From Micromonospora sp. M71_S20 (lineage in GTDB: Bacteria > Actinomycetota > Actinomycetes > Mycobacteriales > Micromonosporaceae), in NCBI RefSeq assembly GCF_003664255.1, contig NZ_RCCV01000001.1, positions 4,154,001 to 4,218,000 on the forward strand: a stretch of 64,000 nucleotides of DNA, read 5' to 3'. The notes under the pieces are model-generated. The model did not search any database, was not told where the DNA came from, and saw only the letters and a program-made list of their open reading frames with translations. This document shows, one piece after another, positions 1 through 10,274 of the stretch. The stretch's first letter is position 1; each line of letters begins with the position of its first letter. A program made the position numbers and the translations under genes.

Positions 1-1649
<1,649 letters not shown>

Positions 1650-1734
1650 GGGTGGCGCTCCCGGGGGCGAGGTCGACAGGTCGGCCTCCCCCTCTGTCGC
1701 GCCCGCGAGGCGCTCCACAGTGCCTGCCCACGAG

Positions 1735-1812
1735 GTCCTTTTGCCTGAGAGGTTCCGGGGAGGATTTGCCCCTTCGGCGCCGCCCGGGGTGCTGCTGGGC
1801 GGTCTCTCCCAC
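1735..1812 (-). promoter_or_regulatory. Glycine riboswitch (single aptamer) upstream of gcvP
   Basis: Read on the minus strand the segment has the hallmark blocks of the gcvT-type glycine riboswitch in order: GGGAGAG, then CCGAAGGGGCAA, then CTCTCAGGCAAAAGGAC. It lies in the 5' leader of gcvP. I find only one aptamer copy in this leader. Known family members switch on glycine cleavage genes when glycine is abundant; that regulation is inferred here. Confidence 0.93.
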
Positions 1813-1930
1813 GTGGGTGCTGCCGGCATGGTCAACGCTACCAGCGCCGCATCACCCACCGGAGGTCGTACCCCCGCCGGGCGCGGGCGACGGTGGATCA
1901 CCCACCAGCCCCGCGACCCCGCCGGGACCG

Positions 1931-2794
1931 CTACCGGCCGACGCCCGTCAGCCCCACCGGCACCGCAGCGCCGGCCGTCCGGTCGGCCAGCGCCGGCAGC
2001 AGCCGGCCCAGCGGCGCGTCGACGGTCAACGCCGCATACCCGTCGCCCCGCGTCGGCCCCTGGTTGACGATCACCACCGGAACGCCCAGCTTCGCCGCGC
2101 GCACCACGAACCGGCGACCCGACATCACCGTCAACGACGAGCCCAGCACCAGCAGCAGCCGCGCCCGCGCCACCAGCGCGAAACAGCGGGCCACCCGGGC
2201 CGCCGGCACCGTCTCCCCGAAGAACACCACGTCCGGCTTCAGCATGCCGCCACGGCAGAACGTGCAGTCCACCGTACGGAAGCCGGCTGCCTCGTCGTCG
2301 GCGAGATCCACGTCACCGTCCGGGTTGACCGCCGCGACCCGCGCGTCGAAGTCCGGGTTCGCCTCCCGCAGCCGCCGGTCCAACTCCTCCCGCGAGGTCT
2401 GGTTGCCGCAGTCCAGGCACACCACCTCGTCGAGGCGGCCGTGCAGCTCCACCACCTGCGGGCTGCCCGCAGCGGTGTGCAGCCCGTCCACGTTCTGCGT
2501 GATGATCCCCTCGATGAGCCCGCCGCGTTGCAGCCGCGCCACCGCCCGGTGCCCCTCGTTCGGGGCCGCCCGCGCGATCGTGCGCCACCCCAGGTGGCTG
2601 CGCGCCCAGTAGCGCCGCCGCGCCTGCGCGTCGCGCGTGAACGCCTGGTACGTCATCGGGGTGTGCCGCCGCGCCGCGCCACTGGGCCCCCGGTAGTCCG
2701 GGATGCCCGACTCGGTGGACAGCCCCGCCCCGCTCAACACCACGACACCACCGCCGGCCACCAGGCCGGCCAGCGCGTCGATCGTCTCCGTCAC
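1931..2794 (-). CDS. Sir2-family NAD-dependent protein deacylase (sirtuin)
   Basis: 287 residues. NAD-dependent lysine deacylase acting on cytoplasmic proteins. Visible motifs: [15 protein letters not shown] (residues 22-36), TQNVDGLH (99-106), the catalytic His in ELHGR (His118), and a zinc site with CLDC (126-129) and a second CTFC pair. The C-terminal GSSLTVMSG strand and VIVNQGPT fit the NAD-binding fold. The GTG at 2794 is chosen because homology starts at [10 protein letters not shown]; an ATG 8 bases further upstream is out of frame and soon meets a stop. Divergent from the next gene with 93 bases between them. Confidence 0.92.
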   Translation of the reverse strand: MTETIDALAGLVAGGGVVVLSGAGLSTESGIPDYRGPSGAARRHTPMTYQAFTRDAQARRRYWARSHLGWRTIARAAPNEGHRAVARLQRGGLIEGIITQNVDGLHTAAGSPQVVELHGRLDEVVCLDCGNQTSREELDRRLREANPDFDARVAAVNPDGDVDLADDEAAGFRTVDCTFCRGGMLKPDVVFFGETVPAARVARCFALVARARLLLVLGSSLTVMSGRRFVVRAAKLGVPVVIVNQGPTRGDGYAALTVDAPLGRLLPALADRTAGAAVPVGLTGVGR

Positions 2795-2887
2795 CCGTCC
2801 ATGCTGCCTCAGGCAACCACCCTCCGGCGAACGCCCGGGCCCCGTCGACCGGCCACGCCGTGGCGGAACGGCGGCTAGGTTGGCGGT

Positions 2888-3547
2888 ATGCGCGTCGTCA
2901 TAGCCGGAGGACACGGCAAGATCGCCCAACTGACCCACCGCGAACTCGCCGGACGCGGCGACACCGCCGTCGGCCTGATCCGCAACCCCGACCACGCCGC
3001 CGCGCTGCGTGCCGCCGGCGCCCAGCCCGTCGTGGCCGACCTCGAACACATCGGCGTCGACGACCTCGCCGCACACCTGCGGGGCGCCGACGCCGTCCTC
3101 TTCGCCGCCGGCGCCGGCCCCGGCAGCGGCGCCGACCGCAAGGACACCGTCGACCGGGCGGGCGCCGTCCTGCTCGCCGACGCCGCGCAACGCGCCGACG
3201 TGCGCCGCTACCTGCTGGTCTCCTCGGTGGGCGTGGAAGGCGAACCACCCGCCGGCACCGACGAGGTGTTCGCGGCGTACCTGCGGGCCAAGAAGGCCGC
3301 CGAGGACGACCTCACCGGCCGCGACCTCGACTGGACGATCCTGCGACCCGGCCGGCTCACCGACGACGCGCCCACCGGGCGGATCACCCTCGCCCGACAC
3401 GCCCCCTCGGGCGCCGTGACCCGCACCGACGTCGCCCGGGTGCTGGTCGCCCTGCTCTACCACCCGCACAGCGCCGGCGCGATCCTGGAAGTCGTCGCCG
3501 GCGACACCCCCATCGCCGACGCCGTCGCCGCCGTCGACCGGCACTGA
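2888..3547 (+). CDS. NAD(P)H-binding protein, atypical SDR (YhfK/NmrA-like)
   Basis: 219 residues. Rossmann-fold protein of the atypical short-chain dehydrogenase group. The N-terminus MRVVIAGGHGKIAQL is a dinucleotide-binding loop (G-x-x-G-x-I), followed by a basic residue pair after strand 2 (LIRNPDH). The central YLLVSSVGVE and YLRAKKAAEDDL (Y-x3-K-like) and WTILRPGRLTDD are typical of NAD(P)H-binding proteins of the YwnB/YhfK type. Substrate unknown. Single gene in the plus orientation, ending 10 bases before the convergent coiled-coil gene. Confidence 0.85.
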   Translation: MRVVIAGGHGKIAQLTHRELAGRGDTAVGLIRNPDHAAALRAAGAQPVVADLEHIGVDDLAAHLRGADAVLFAAGAGPGSGADRKDTVDRAGAVLLADAAQRADVRRYLLVSSVGVEGEPPAGTDEVFAAYLRAKKAAEDDLTGRDLDWTILRPGRLTDDAPTGRITLARHAPSGAVTRTDVARVLVALLYHPHSAGAILEVVAGDTPIADAVAAVDRH

Positions 3548-3557
3548 CCCGACGCCG

Positions 3558-4181
3558 CTACTCGCCGACCACCGCACGCAGCTGCGCGCTGAGGGCCCCG
3601 GCAGCCGCCGCATCGGTACGCAACTGCTCCGACTGCTCCGACAGGTACGCCTGCCACCGGCTCAGGTGCTGCTGCGCCGCCGCCACCGCCGCGACCAACG
3701 CCACCTGTCGGCCCTCCAACTCCCGCACCTGCCGCGGCAACCCCTCGTTCCCCGCCAGGCCGGCAGCATCCCCGGCCAACACGTGCGCCTCCGCGATGAT
3801 CTCCTCGGCTTGCCGCCGCGCGTCGGCGATGATCTCCGCGCCCTCCGCGCTGGCCTCACTGATCGTCCGGTTCGCCTCGTCCTGCGCCCGCACCGCCAAC
3901 TCGATCACCATCGGGTCCGGGCCCTGCGGGGCGGTGCTGGGCAACGCGCCGTGGCGCAACATCTCCACCTGCCGCGCCAGAGCCTCGTTCTCCCGCCGCA
4001 GCCGGTCCACCTCACCACCCAGCAACGCCACCCGCTCGTCCGCTGACCGGGCCAGGTCGGCGACCTCGTCGGCCGGCAGCCACCGGCTGCCCCGGAACCG
4101 ACGCGCCTCCAGCGCGGCCACGGACCGGGTCAGCTCACCGTGCGGATCGGCGACCACCCGGTCACCGTGGTCGATGCTCAT
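3558..4181 (-). CDS. Coiled-coil (DivIVA-like) protein coupled to the globin-NOS genes
   Basis: 207 residues. The sequence contains FRGSRWLPADEVADLARSADERVALLGGEVDRLRRENEALARQVEMLR (given only in parts: ADEVADLARS, DRLRRENEALARQ) followed by a long Ala/Glu/Gln-rich helix with DEANRTISEASAEGAEIIADARRQAEEI-type repeats. This is the layout of DivIVA/Wag31-like or SepIVA-like proteins, but the N-terminal DivIVA signature is weak. No signal peptide or membrane segment. The start ATG overlaps the stop of the globin-reductase gene (ATGA, 4178-4181), so the two are probably translationally coupled. Function unknown; a cytoskeletal-type scaffold is one possibility. Confidence 0.75.
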   Translation of the reverse strand: MSIDHGDRVVADPHGELTRSVAALEARRFRGSRWLPADEVADLARSADERVALLGGEVDRLRRENEALARQVEMLRHGALPSTAPQGPDPMVIELAVRAQDEANRTISEASAEGAEIIADARRQAEEIIAEAHVLAGDAAGLAGNEGLPRQVRELEGRQVALVAAVAAAQQHLSRWQAYLSEQSEQLRTDAAAAGALSAQLRAVVGE

Positions 4182-5449
4182 CGCGCACCTGTCCAACTCA
4201 AGTCGCGCGGTGTGGCGGGAGCCGCACCGGTCCAGATCACATCGGACGGCGCGGCGGCAGCCGCGCTCGCCAGAGGTGGGTAGAGGGAGTGATCGTAACT
4301 TTCGGTCAGGATCCGCTCTGGCGTCACCCCCGCCGTGGCCAGGGCGCTGATCGTCTCCCGGGTCATCTCCGGGCTGCCGCACACCAGCACCTCGGTGTCC
4401 CGCCACGGACCCAACCGCGCCGCCGTGTGACCGGCCGTACCGATCGCACCCTGCCACTGCCAGCCGCTCTCGACCGTCGGCACGTATCGGAGCCACCCAC
4501 CGACCTCACCGGAACGCCACGACCCCGCCGGCGGCATCGCCGCCAACTCCCGCAACGCCCGGTCGTCATACAGGTCGTCGGGCGTCTTGCCGCCCACCAC
4601 CAGAGTCGTCGGACGTCCCGGTCCCCGCTGCAACGCCTCCACCACCGCCCGCAACGGCGCCAGCCCGGTGCCCCCGGCCACCAGCAGCAGCGGCAGATGC
4701 GGTGACCGGTCGTACGACGCCAACGCCTCACCCACCGGCAACCCCAACAGCAACTGGTCGCCCTCGCGCACCTTGCGCACCAGATGGGTGGAGAACCGAC
4801 CCGTGGCGCGGACGTGGAACTCGATCGTCCCGTCCGGGCGTGGCGCGTTCGCCGGTGACAGATAGCGCCACGTCCGCAACTGCGGCACCTGCACCGGCAA
4901 CGACTGCCCCGGCAGGTACTCGCACAGATAGTTCGGGCGGACCGTGAACACACACACGTCGGACCGCCGCCGCTGCACCCTCAGCACCTCCGCCTCCCAG
5001 TACGGCGGCGACGACCGCACCGCCTCCGCCGCCCCGGTCAGCATCAACCGCGCCACCAACTCGTACGCCGCGGCCCACTCCGCGCGCAGCGCCGGCGTCC
5101 ACCGTGGCCCGAGGAACCGCTCCAACGTCAACAGCAACGCCTGCCCGACCTGGCTGTAGTGCCACTCCGCCATCGGCACCGGCCGACCCTGCCGGTCCTC
5201 CCCCCGGAACCGGCGGTGGTCAGCCCCCAACCGCTGCGCGAACGACGTCACCACCCGCTCGTCGTCGATGTGGGTGATGACGTGCCCCAACGCCGCCAGC
5301 AACTTGTCCTGCTGATACTCCATGTTGGTCGGGAACATCGTGCGGACCTCGGGCGCGATCACGAACAACGTCGCGTAGAAGTGCTTCGCCGCCTCCGGAC
5401 CGGCCACGCAGAACTGGGCCCAACTCTGGCGTAACGCCGCGACATCCAT
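4178..5449 (-). CDS. Globin-FAD/NAD reductase (flavohemoglobin-like), NOS partner
   Basis: 423 residues. N-terminal single-domain globin (about 1-145) with B10 Tyr25 in HFYATLF, Gln46 at the likely E7 position and proximal His78 in ADHRRF. It is followed by a ferredoxin-reductase domain: RYLS (195-198) at the FAD-binding R-x-Y-S position, GGTGLAP (259-265) for NAD(P)H, and CGSPEM near the C-terminus. The layout is that of Hmp-type NO dioxygenases, though the RxYS motif is altered in spacing and the C-terminal tail (DLSWTGAR) is not the usual one. It lies 3 bases after the NOS gene. It may oxidise NO to nitrate, feed electrons to NOS, or both; this role is inferred from position. Confidence 0.9.
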   Translation of the reverse strand: MDVAALRQSWAQFCVAGPEAAKHFYATLFVIAPEVRTMFPTNMEYQQDKLLAALGHVITHIDDERVVTSFAQRLGADHRRFRGEDRQGRPVPMAEWHYSQVGQALLLTLERFLGPRWTPALRAEWAAAYELVARLMLTGAAEAVRSSPPYWEAEVLRVQRRRSDVCVFTVRPNYLCEYLPGQSLPVQVPQLRTWRYLSPANAPRPDGTIEFHVRATGRFSTHLVRKVREGDQLLLGLPVGEALASYDRSPHLPLLLVAGGTGLAPLRAVVEALQRGPGRPTTLVVGGKTPDDLYDDRALRELAAMPPAGSWRSGEVGGWLRYVPTVESGWQWQGAIGTAGHTAARLGPWRDTEVLVCGSPEMTRETISALATAGVTPERILTESYDHSLYPPLASAAAAAPSDVIWTGAAPATPRDLSWTGAR

Positions 5450-5452
5450 GCC

Positions 5453-6721
5453 TCAGCCCTCCTGCCGGCGAGCGACGTCATGACGCTGCCGCAGGGTCGA
5501 CTGCAACACGCCCGACGGCCCGTACGCACGGTCCGCCTGCCACAGGTTCGGGTTCGGGATCCTCTCGTCGTAGTAGCGGTGGTGCACGGCATGCAACGCC
5601 GCCCACCCCACACTGCCGTTGAGCCACGACCAGTCACCATGCACCGGCCGACCCGCCCGCTCCTCGAACTCGCAGAACCTCATGAACTGCTCCGACTCGG
5701 TGTGCGGATCCGACACCCGCACACCGGCCAACCGGAACGAGTGCAACACCGCCTGATTGATCACCAGCACGGCGTGCTCGCGCCACAAGTTGTCCTCACG
5801 GGAGGTGTCCAACCCCAGCCCCCGGGCCACCGGCAGCAACTGGTCGTAGCGGCTCCGGTCCCCCATGTTGCGCGTACCGATCTCGTCACTCAGATAGTGA
5901 CCGTTGAAGGGAGCACAGCTGTAGTCCACCCCACCGATCCGCAAGCGCATGTTGCTGATCACCGGCAGGGCATGCCAACGCAGCCGCAAATCCTCGAACC
6001 ACGGATACTCCGGATGCACCAGGGCGACCTCCCGAACGAGGTCCCGGGACACCTCCACCACCGTCGGGTCCTCGTACGCCGTCTCGATCACCCATGGCAA
6101 CAGGTCGAACCGGCCCGGTACCACCGGCGGACGCCACCCCAGACGCCGCGCCGCATCGGTCATCGCCACCTGCGCCGGATCACCCCGCACCGACCCGTCG
6201 TCCGTCCGATGCCCGCAGTACCGGATCAACTGGTCGTTCCAGATCCGCGCCCGCGGCCCCACCCCCGGCCGGTCGGGCGCGAACACGGTCATCACCGACT
6301 GGATCCGCCCCCCGTTGTCCGCCACCGCCAGGTGCTGCGCCAACTCCTGCGAGATGCCCGCCACCGTCGTCACCCCGCGCCGGTCACGGACCTTCAGCCC
6401 TGCCCACCGGACCCGCCCCACGCAACGCACCGACTGCCGCCAGGCGACCTTCGCCCCGTACGCCAACTCCTCCGTGGTGTGCCGGTACGTGCCGGTCAGC
6501 GCGATCTCCTCCCGGACCTCCGCGATCCGTCCGATCAGGCCCGGCAGCCGTCGCTCCGCGTGATAGAGCTGCAAGAACTCGACGGCCTCCGCCGCGACGT
6601 CCTCCACCAGGGGATCCTGTGTCCGGGAGGCATGAGCCACCGGACAGCCCGACGCGTTGCCGTCCGCGGCACGCTCACTGGCATCCAAGATCATTGCGTT
6701 GACGTGATAGTCAGTCTGCAC
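5453..6721 (-). CDS. Divergent bacterial nitric oxide synthase oxygenase
   Basis: 422 residues, longer than the roughly 360 of Bacillus NOS because of a 40-residue N-terminal extension. The heme-ligand block reads AWRQSVRCVGR (Cys100, with Trp94). WNDQLIRYCG, VISNMRLRIGG, APFNG, DEIGTRN (Glu280, matching the Glu that binds the arginine guanidinium) and GDWSWL align well with known NOS oxygenases. Unusual points: the tryptophan after APFNG is His275, MGT before the Glu is LSD, and the IPP and TPVFH segments of the pterin/dimer region are replaced. Start taken at the first ATG; a second ATG at codon 10 is possible. Operon with the globin reductase. Confidence 0.9.
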   Translation of the reverse strand: MQTDYHVNAMILDASERAADGNASGCPVAHASRTQDPLVEDVAAEAVEFLQLYHAERRLPGLIGRIAEVREEIALTGTYRHTTEELAYGAKVAWRQSVRCVGRVRWAGLKVRDRRGVTTVAGISQELAQHLAVADNGGRIQSVMTVFAPDRPGVGPRARIWNDQLIRYCGHRTDDGSVRGDPAQVAMTDAARRLGWRPPVVPGRFDLLPWVIETAYEDPTVVEVSRDLVREVALVHPEYPWFEDLRLRWHALPVISNMRLRIGGVDYSCAPFNGHYLSDEIGTRNMGDRSRYDQLLPVARGLGLDTSREDNLWREHAVLVINQAVLHSFRLAGVRVSDPHTESEQFMRFCEFEERAGRPVHGDWSWLNGSVGWAALHAVHHRYYDERIPNPNLWQADRAYGPSGVLQSTLRQRHDVARRQEG

Positions 6722-7006
6722 TCTCGTTCAAATCCGATCGTCGGGCCGGCGTCACCGCCGCCTTCTGCGTCGTCCCGTACAGGTTCGCCGAACCGACACG
6801 GCACATCACGAACGGTGATATGCGCCCGAAGGCCGCGAACGCCGCACACAGGATTCACGGCGACGCAATGACTGTCAACAAGGCGACTCCTGCCCAAGGT
6901 GTCCACAGTCGGCATTTGCCCACAGGCGGACCACATTGGACATCACGGCGGCGGCTCCTGGCCCTCCCGGAACACCACCGAAGGGCACCCGGCCAGCCGC
7001 CGGAGA

Positions 7007-7591
7007 TCAACCCGCCCGACGACGCGCCCGACGCGCCGCCAACTCGTCACCCACCGGCTCCGCCGCCACCTGCGGCTCCACCGACGTTGCCGGCTCCGAC
7101 GGCAGGTGCGACAGGGAACCCTGGATCTCCTTGAACGCCCCACCGATCGCGATACCGAACACGCCCTGGCCACCCTGCAACAGGTCGACCACCTCCTCCG
7201 GCGACCGGCACTCGTACACGGTCGTGCCATCGGAGATCAACGTGATGCCCGCCAGGTCCTCCACCCCACGGGAGCGCAGCGCCTCGATCGCCTTCCGGAT
7301 GTTCTGCAACGACACCCCGGCGTCCAGCAGCCGCTTCACCACCTTCAGGACCACCAGGTCCCGGAACGAATACAACCGCTGCGTGCCCGAACCCGAAGCG
7401 TCGCGCACACTCGGCACCACCAAACCCGTACGGGCCCAGTAGTCCAACTGCCGGTAGCTGATCCCCACCGCGTGGCAGGCCGTCACGCCCCGGTACCCCA
7501 CGGCACCGTCACCCTCGGTCGCCCACCCCGGCGGCGCCACACCCGGCTCGTCCAGCTCCGTACCCGGATCGGAATCTCGCGGCTCGTGCAT
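7007..7591 (-). CDS. MerR-family transcriptional regulator (Rv1830-like)
   Basis: 194 residues. Winged-helix MerR DNA-binding domain with VGISYRQLDYWARTGLV (recognition helix and wing) and RLYSFRDLVVLKVVKRLLDAGVSLQNIRKA; no cysteine metal site. The C-terminal part (GTTVYECRSPEEVVDLLQGGQGVFGIAI) is characteristic of the actinobacterial regulator that sits beside the DUF151 nuclease and GarA in mycobacteria (Rv1830 position). The ATG at 7591 is chosen because a GGGGAGG ribosome-binding site precedes it by 8 bases; the frame is open further upstream without a good site. Target genes unknown; in mycobacteria the neighbourhood is linked to growth and division. Confidence 0.88.
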   Translation of the reverse strand: MHEPRDSDPGTELDEPGVAPPGWATEGDGAVGYRGVTACHAVGISYRQLDYWARTGLVVPSVRDASGSGTQRLYSFRDLVVLKVVKRLLDAGVSLQNIRKAIEALRSRGVEDLAGITLISDGTTVYECRSPEEVVDLLQGGQGVFGIAIGGAFKEIQGSLSHLPSEPATSVEPQVAAEPVGDELAARRARRRAG

Positions 7592-7778
7592 CCGGACAAC
7601 CTCCCCGCCAGTGCGGTGACACGTCGTTTCCGGGACGTGCACCCCTCGACACGGCAACCCTATAGCCGCCTTGAGGAATTGCCCCGCAGGAGCCGCCGCG
7701 ACACGCCGCGACACGACAACGAAGATCACCCACAGCACCGGAACATCACTGAACGTGACACCCCGCAGAAGACCGGAC

Positions 7779-8243
7779 TCAGCCGGCGAAGTCCTCCGGA
7801 CGCACCTGGTCCAGGAACTCGCGGAACTTCTCCACCTCGTCCTCCTGCTCGTCCGGGATCACGATCCCCGCCTCGCTGAGGACCTCCTCGGCACAACGAA
7901 TCGGCGCACCGACCCGCAACGCCAACGCGATGGAATCACTCGGCCGGGCCGACACCCGCACCCCGTCCCCGAGCAACAGATCCGCGTAGAAGACGTTCTC
8001 CTTCAACTCGGTGATCTCCACCGCCCGCAACGGCGCCTTCAACGCCGCCAACACGTCCCGCAGAAGATCATGGGTCAGCGGCCGGGCCGGCTTGACCCCC
8101 TGCTGCTCGTAGGCGATCGCCGTCGCCTCGACCGCACCGATCCAGATCGGCAGATAGCGGTCCCCCTCGACCTCCCTGAGCAGGACGATCGGCTGGTTGC
8201 TGGGCAGCTCCACCCGAACTCCGACCACGCTCAGCTCGCGCAC
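7779..8243 (-). CDS. Bifunctional nuclease family protein (DUF151)
   Basis: 154 residues. Whole length matches the BFN/DUF151 fold: RELSVVGVRVELPSNQPIVLL at the N-terminus (split here as VRVELPSNQPIVLL), PIWIGAVEATAIA, LTHDLLRDVL, ENVFYADLLL, and SARPSDSIALALRVGAPI. Plant and thermophile members have RNase/DNase activity; mycobacterial Rv1829 is the positional equivalent. The GTG at 8243 is preferred because GGAGG lies 6 bases before it. Followed at 187 bases by the MerR gene and preceded by ftsR, as in mycobacteria. Confidence 0.9.
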   Translation of the reverse strand: MRELSVVGVRVELPSNQPIVLLREVEGDRYLPIWIGAVEATAIAYEQQGVKPARPLTHDLLRDVLAALKAPLRAVEITELKENVFYADLLLGDGVRVSARPSDSIALALRVGAPIRCAEEVLSEAGIVIPDEQEDEVEKFREFLDQVRPEDFAG

Positions 8244-8419
8244 CGCCGCCTCCGTGTCGTTGTCACCTACGCCGCACCGCGCCCTTCCCTGCACGGTACA
8301 CGGACCGCGACACGGCCGTCCCACGCGCTACCCGCACACGCCCGCGCCAGAAAGGGGTTACCCCGGCAAGCCTACGGCACGCTTCCCGGGGAAGATCTTT
8401 CCGCACGGCCCCCGCCGGA

Positions 8420-9175
8420 TCACCGACCCAACGTCGACCGCAACCCCACCCGCACCAACGCCGCATGCAACTGCTGCGACAGCGCCACCAACTCCCGCGC
8501 CGTCTCCGCCGCCCGCGCCCGCGCCGCCGGATCACTCTGCCGCGCCAACGGCGCCACCAACTGCGCGAACAGACCAACCTCCCGATCCGCCGCCGTCCGG
8601 AACGCCCGCAGATGCCGCGGCTCCAACCCGTACGCCGCCAAACCCGCCACCGCCCGCGCGATGATCAACGCATCGTCGTCATACCAACCCGGCGGATCCG
8701 ACACCACCACACCGAGGCGCTCCAACTCGCCCAGCGTCGACTCGTCGATCCCGCTACGCGCCACCAGATCCAACCGGCCGAGCCGCACCTGCGGCGACCC
8801 GACCGGCTCCTCCGGCACCCGCCCCGGAACCTCACCGTCCGGACCCACCGCCACCAACGTCGGCCGCTGCCGACCCGGCGACTCCCCGGACGCGTCCCAC
8901 TGCGCCAACTGGTCACGGATCACCCGCAAAGGCAGATACTGGTCCCGCTGCGCGGTCAGCACGAACCGCAACCGCGCCACATCGTCCCAGCTGTACTTCC
9001 GGTAACCCGCCGCCGTCCGCTGCGGCTCCACCAGGCCCTCGGCCTCGAGAAACCGCAACTTCGAAATGGTCACGTCCGGGAAATCGACCCGCAGCTGACC
9101 CAGCACCTCGCCGATGCTCATCAGCGGACGGGCGCGGGCCGCCTCGGGCGGCGTGGAGGCCGCAGGCTCGTTCAC
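8420..9175 (-). CDS. ftsR: FtsR-like MerR-family regulator
   Basis: 251 residues. N-terminal MerR helix-turn-helix: LMSIGEVLGQLRVDFPDVTISKLRFLEAEGL, shown here only as GEVLGQLRVDFPDVTISKL, with PQRTAAGYRKYSWDDVARL. The DFPDVTISKLR signature is that of the actinobacterial regulator FtsR, which activates ftsZ in corynebacteria and is Rv1828 in M. tuberculosis. The C-terminal half is a mostly helical effector or dimer domain. Starts with GTG overlapping the stop of the FHA gene (GTGA, 9172-9175), so it is co-translated with it. Name assigned from sequence and synteny. Confidence 0.85.
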   Translation of the reverse strand: MNEPAASTPPEAARARPLMSIGEVLGQLRVDFPDVTISKLRFLEAEGLVEPQRTAAGYRKYSWDDVARLRFVLTAQRDQYLPLRVIRDQLAQWDASGESPGRQRPTLVAVGPDGEVPGRVPEEPVGSPQVRLGRLDLVARSGIDESTLGELERLGVVVSDPPGWYDDDALIIARAVAGLAAYGLEPRHLRAFRTAADREVGLFAQLVAPLARQSDPAARARAAETARELVALSQQLHAALVRVGLRSTLGR

Positions 9176-9624
9176 CCCCGGCCGGCCCCCTCCTCGGGAC
9201 GCGGACCGGCGATGAACACCACCCGGAACTTGCCGATCTGCACCTCGTCACCATTGCTCAACGTGGCCGCCTCGACCCGCTCCCGATTCACGTACGTGCC
9301 GTTCAGGCTTCCCACGTCCCGCACCGTGAACGTCCCACCGTCACGGTGGAACTCGGCGTGCCGTCGCGACACCGTCACGTCGTCGAGGAAGATGTCACTG
9401 TCCGGGTGACGACCGCTGGTCGTCACGTCGTGATCCAACAGGAACCGGGCACCCGCATTCGGACCCCGGCGAACCACCAGCAGCGCCATACCCGGCGGCA
9501 ACGAACCGGACATCCGGCTCGGCACCACATCGGTGTCCGGCCCCTCCAGCACTTCGTCGAGCGAACCGAGATTGAGCGTCGAAGTGACGTCGAGTGGGGG
9601 GAACTCGTCGTCTGGGCGCGTCAT
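9172..9624 (-). CDS. garA: GarA-like FHA-domain regulator
   Basis: 150 residues. The FHA domain occupies about residues 50-140, with SGRHPDSDIFLDDVTVSRRH and GSLNGTYVN as the phosphothreonine-binding loops. A short acidic N-terminal tail holds Thr14-Ser15-Thr16 at the place where GarA/OdhI proteins carry the phosphorylated TT motif. In mycobacteria and corynebacteria unphosphorylated GarA/OdhI restrains 2-oxoglutarate dehydrogenase and glutamate metabolism, and PknB/PknG phosphorylation releases it. The tail motif here is TST rather than ETTS, so phosphorylation is likely but not shown. Lies between gcvH and ftsR. Confidence 0.88.
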   Translation of the reverse strand: MTRPDDEFPPLDVTSTLNLGSLDEVLEGPDTDVVPSRMSGSLPPGMALLVVRRGPNAGARFLLDHDVTTSGRHPDSDIFLDDVTVSRRHAEFHRDGGTFTVRDVGSLNGTYVNRERVEAATLSNGDEVQIGKFRVVFIAGPRPEEGAGRG

Positions 9625-9839
9625 GGGACCACCTCACGGATCTGTTCGGTCGGCGTCGGGTAATGGCGGGTCTGGCCGCCGGGCACTCCAACACCCGGCG
9701 GCTGGCTCCCCGTGCCCGGAAAGGCAATTCCGCAACGCTGAACTATTTGGTTCTCGGTCGACTGGGCGAGCCTAGCCAGCGCCGAAATGCAGGGCAACCG
9801 GACGCGCGGAACACCCGCCACGCCCGGAGGGGGACGCAC

Positions 9840-10220
9840 TCAGCTCTCGGTGAGCTCACGATACGCGTCCGCGGACAGCAGACCGTCGACCGCCGCCGGA
9901 TCGTCCGGGGTGATCTCCAGCAACCAACCCGCACCGTACGGATCGGTGTTGACCACCTCAGGGGTGTCGCCGAGCGCCTCGTTGCGCGCCGCCACCGTAC
10001 CGCTCAACGGGGCGTAGATCTCCGACACGCTCTTCGTCGACTCGATCTCACCCAACGACTCACCGGCCGCCACCACCGCACCCGCATCGGGCAGCTGGAC
10101 GAACACGATGTCACCCAGGGCGTCCTGCGCGAAGTGCGTGATGCCGACCCGGACAGTGCCGCCGCCGTCACCCGCCACCCACTCGTGCTCGGCGGTATAC
10201 CGCAGATCCTCAGGAATCAC
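9840..10220 (-). CDS. gcvH: Glycine cleavage system H protein
   Basis: 126 residues, the usual length. Carries the lipoyl group that shuttles the aminomethyl intermediate between P, T and L proteins. The lipoylation site is Lys63 in EIESTKSVSEIYAP, and RYTAEHEWV at the N-terminus and DPYGAGWLLEI near the C-terminus are diagnostic. The gene is 215 bases upstream of garA and 54 bases downstream of the DUF881 gene, and no glycine riboswitch is seen in front of it, in contrast to gcvP. Confidence 0.96.
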   Translation of the reverse strand: MIPEDLRYTAEHEWVAGDGGGTVRVGITHFAQDALGDIVFVQLPDAGAVVAAGESLGEIESTKSVSEIYAPLSGTVAARNEALGDTPEVVNTDPYGAGWLLEITPDDPAAVDGLLSADAYRELTES

Positions 10221-10274
10221 CAGACGCGTCCTTCATCCATCGGCGCACCGGAAACCCGGTGCGAGCCGCGCCGG

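Noticed and set aside
6840..6880. TTGACA on the minus strand as promoter of the NOS operon
   Set aside because: A TTGACA is present at 6873-6878 but no acceptable -10 hexamer lies 16-18 bases after it.
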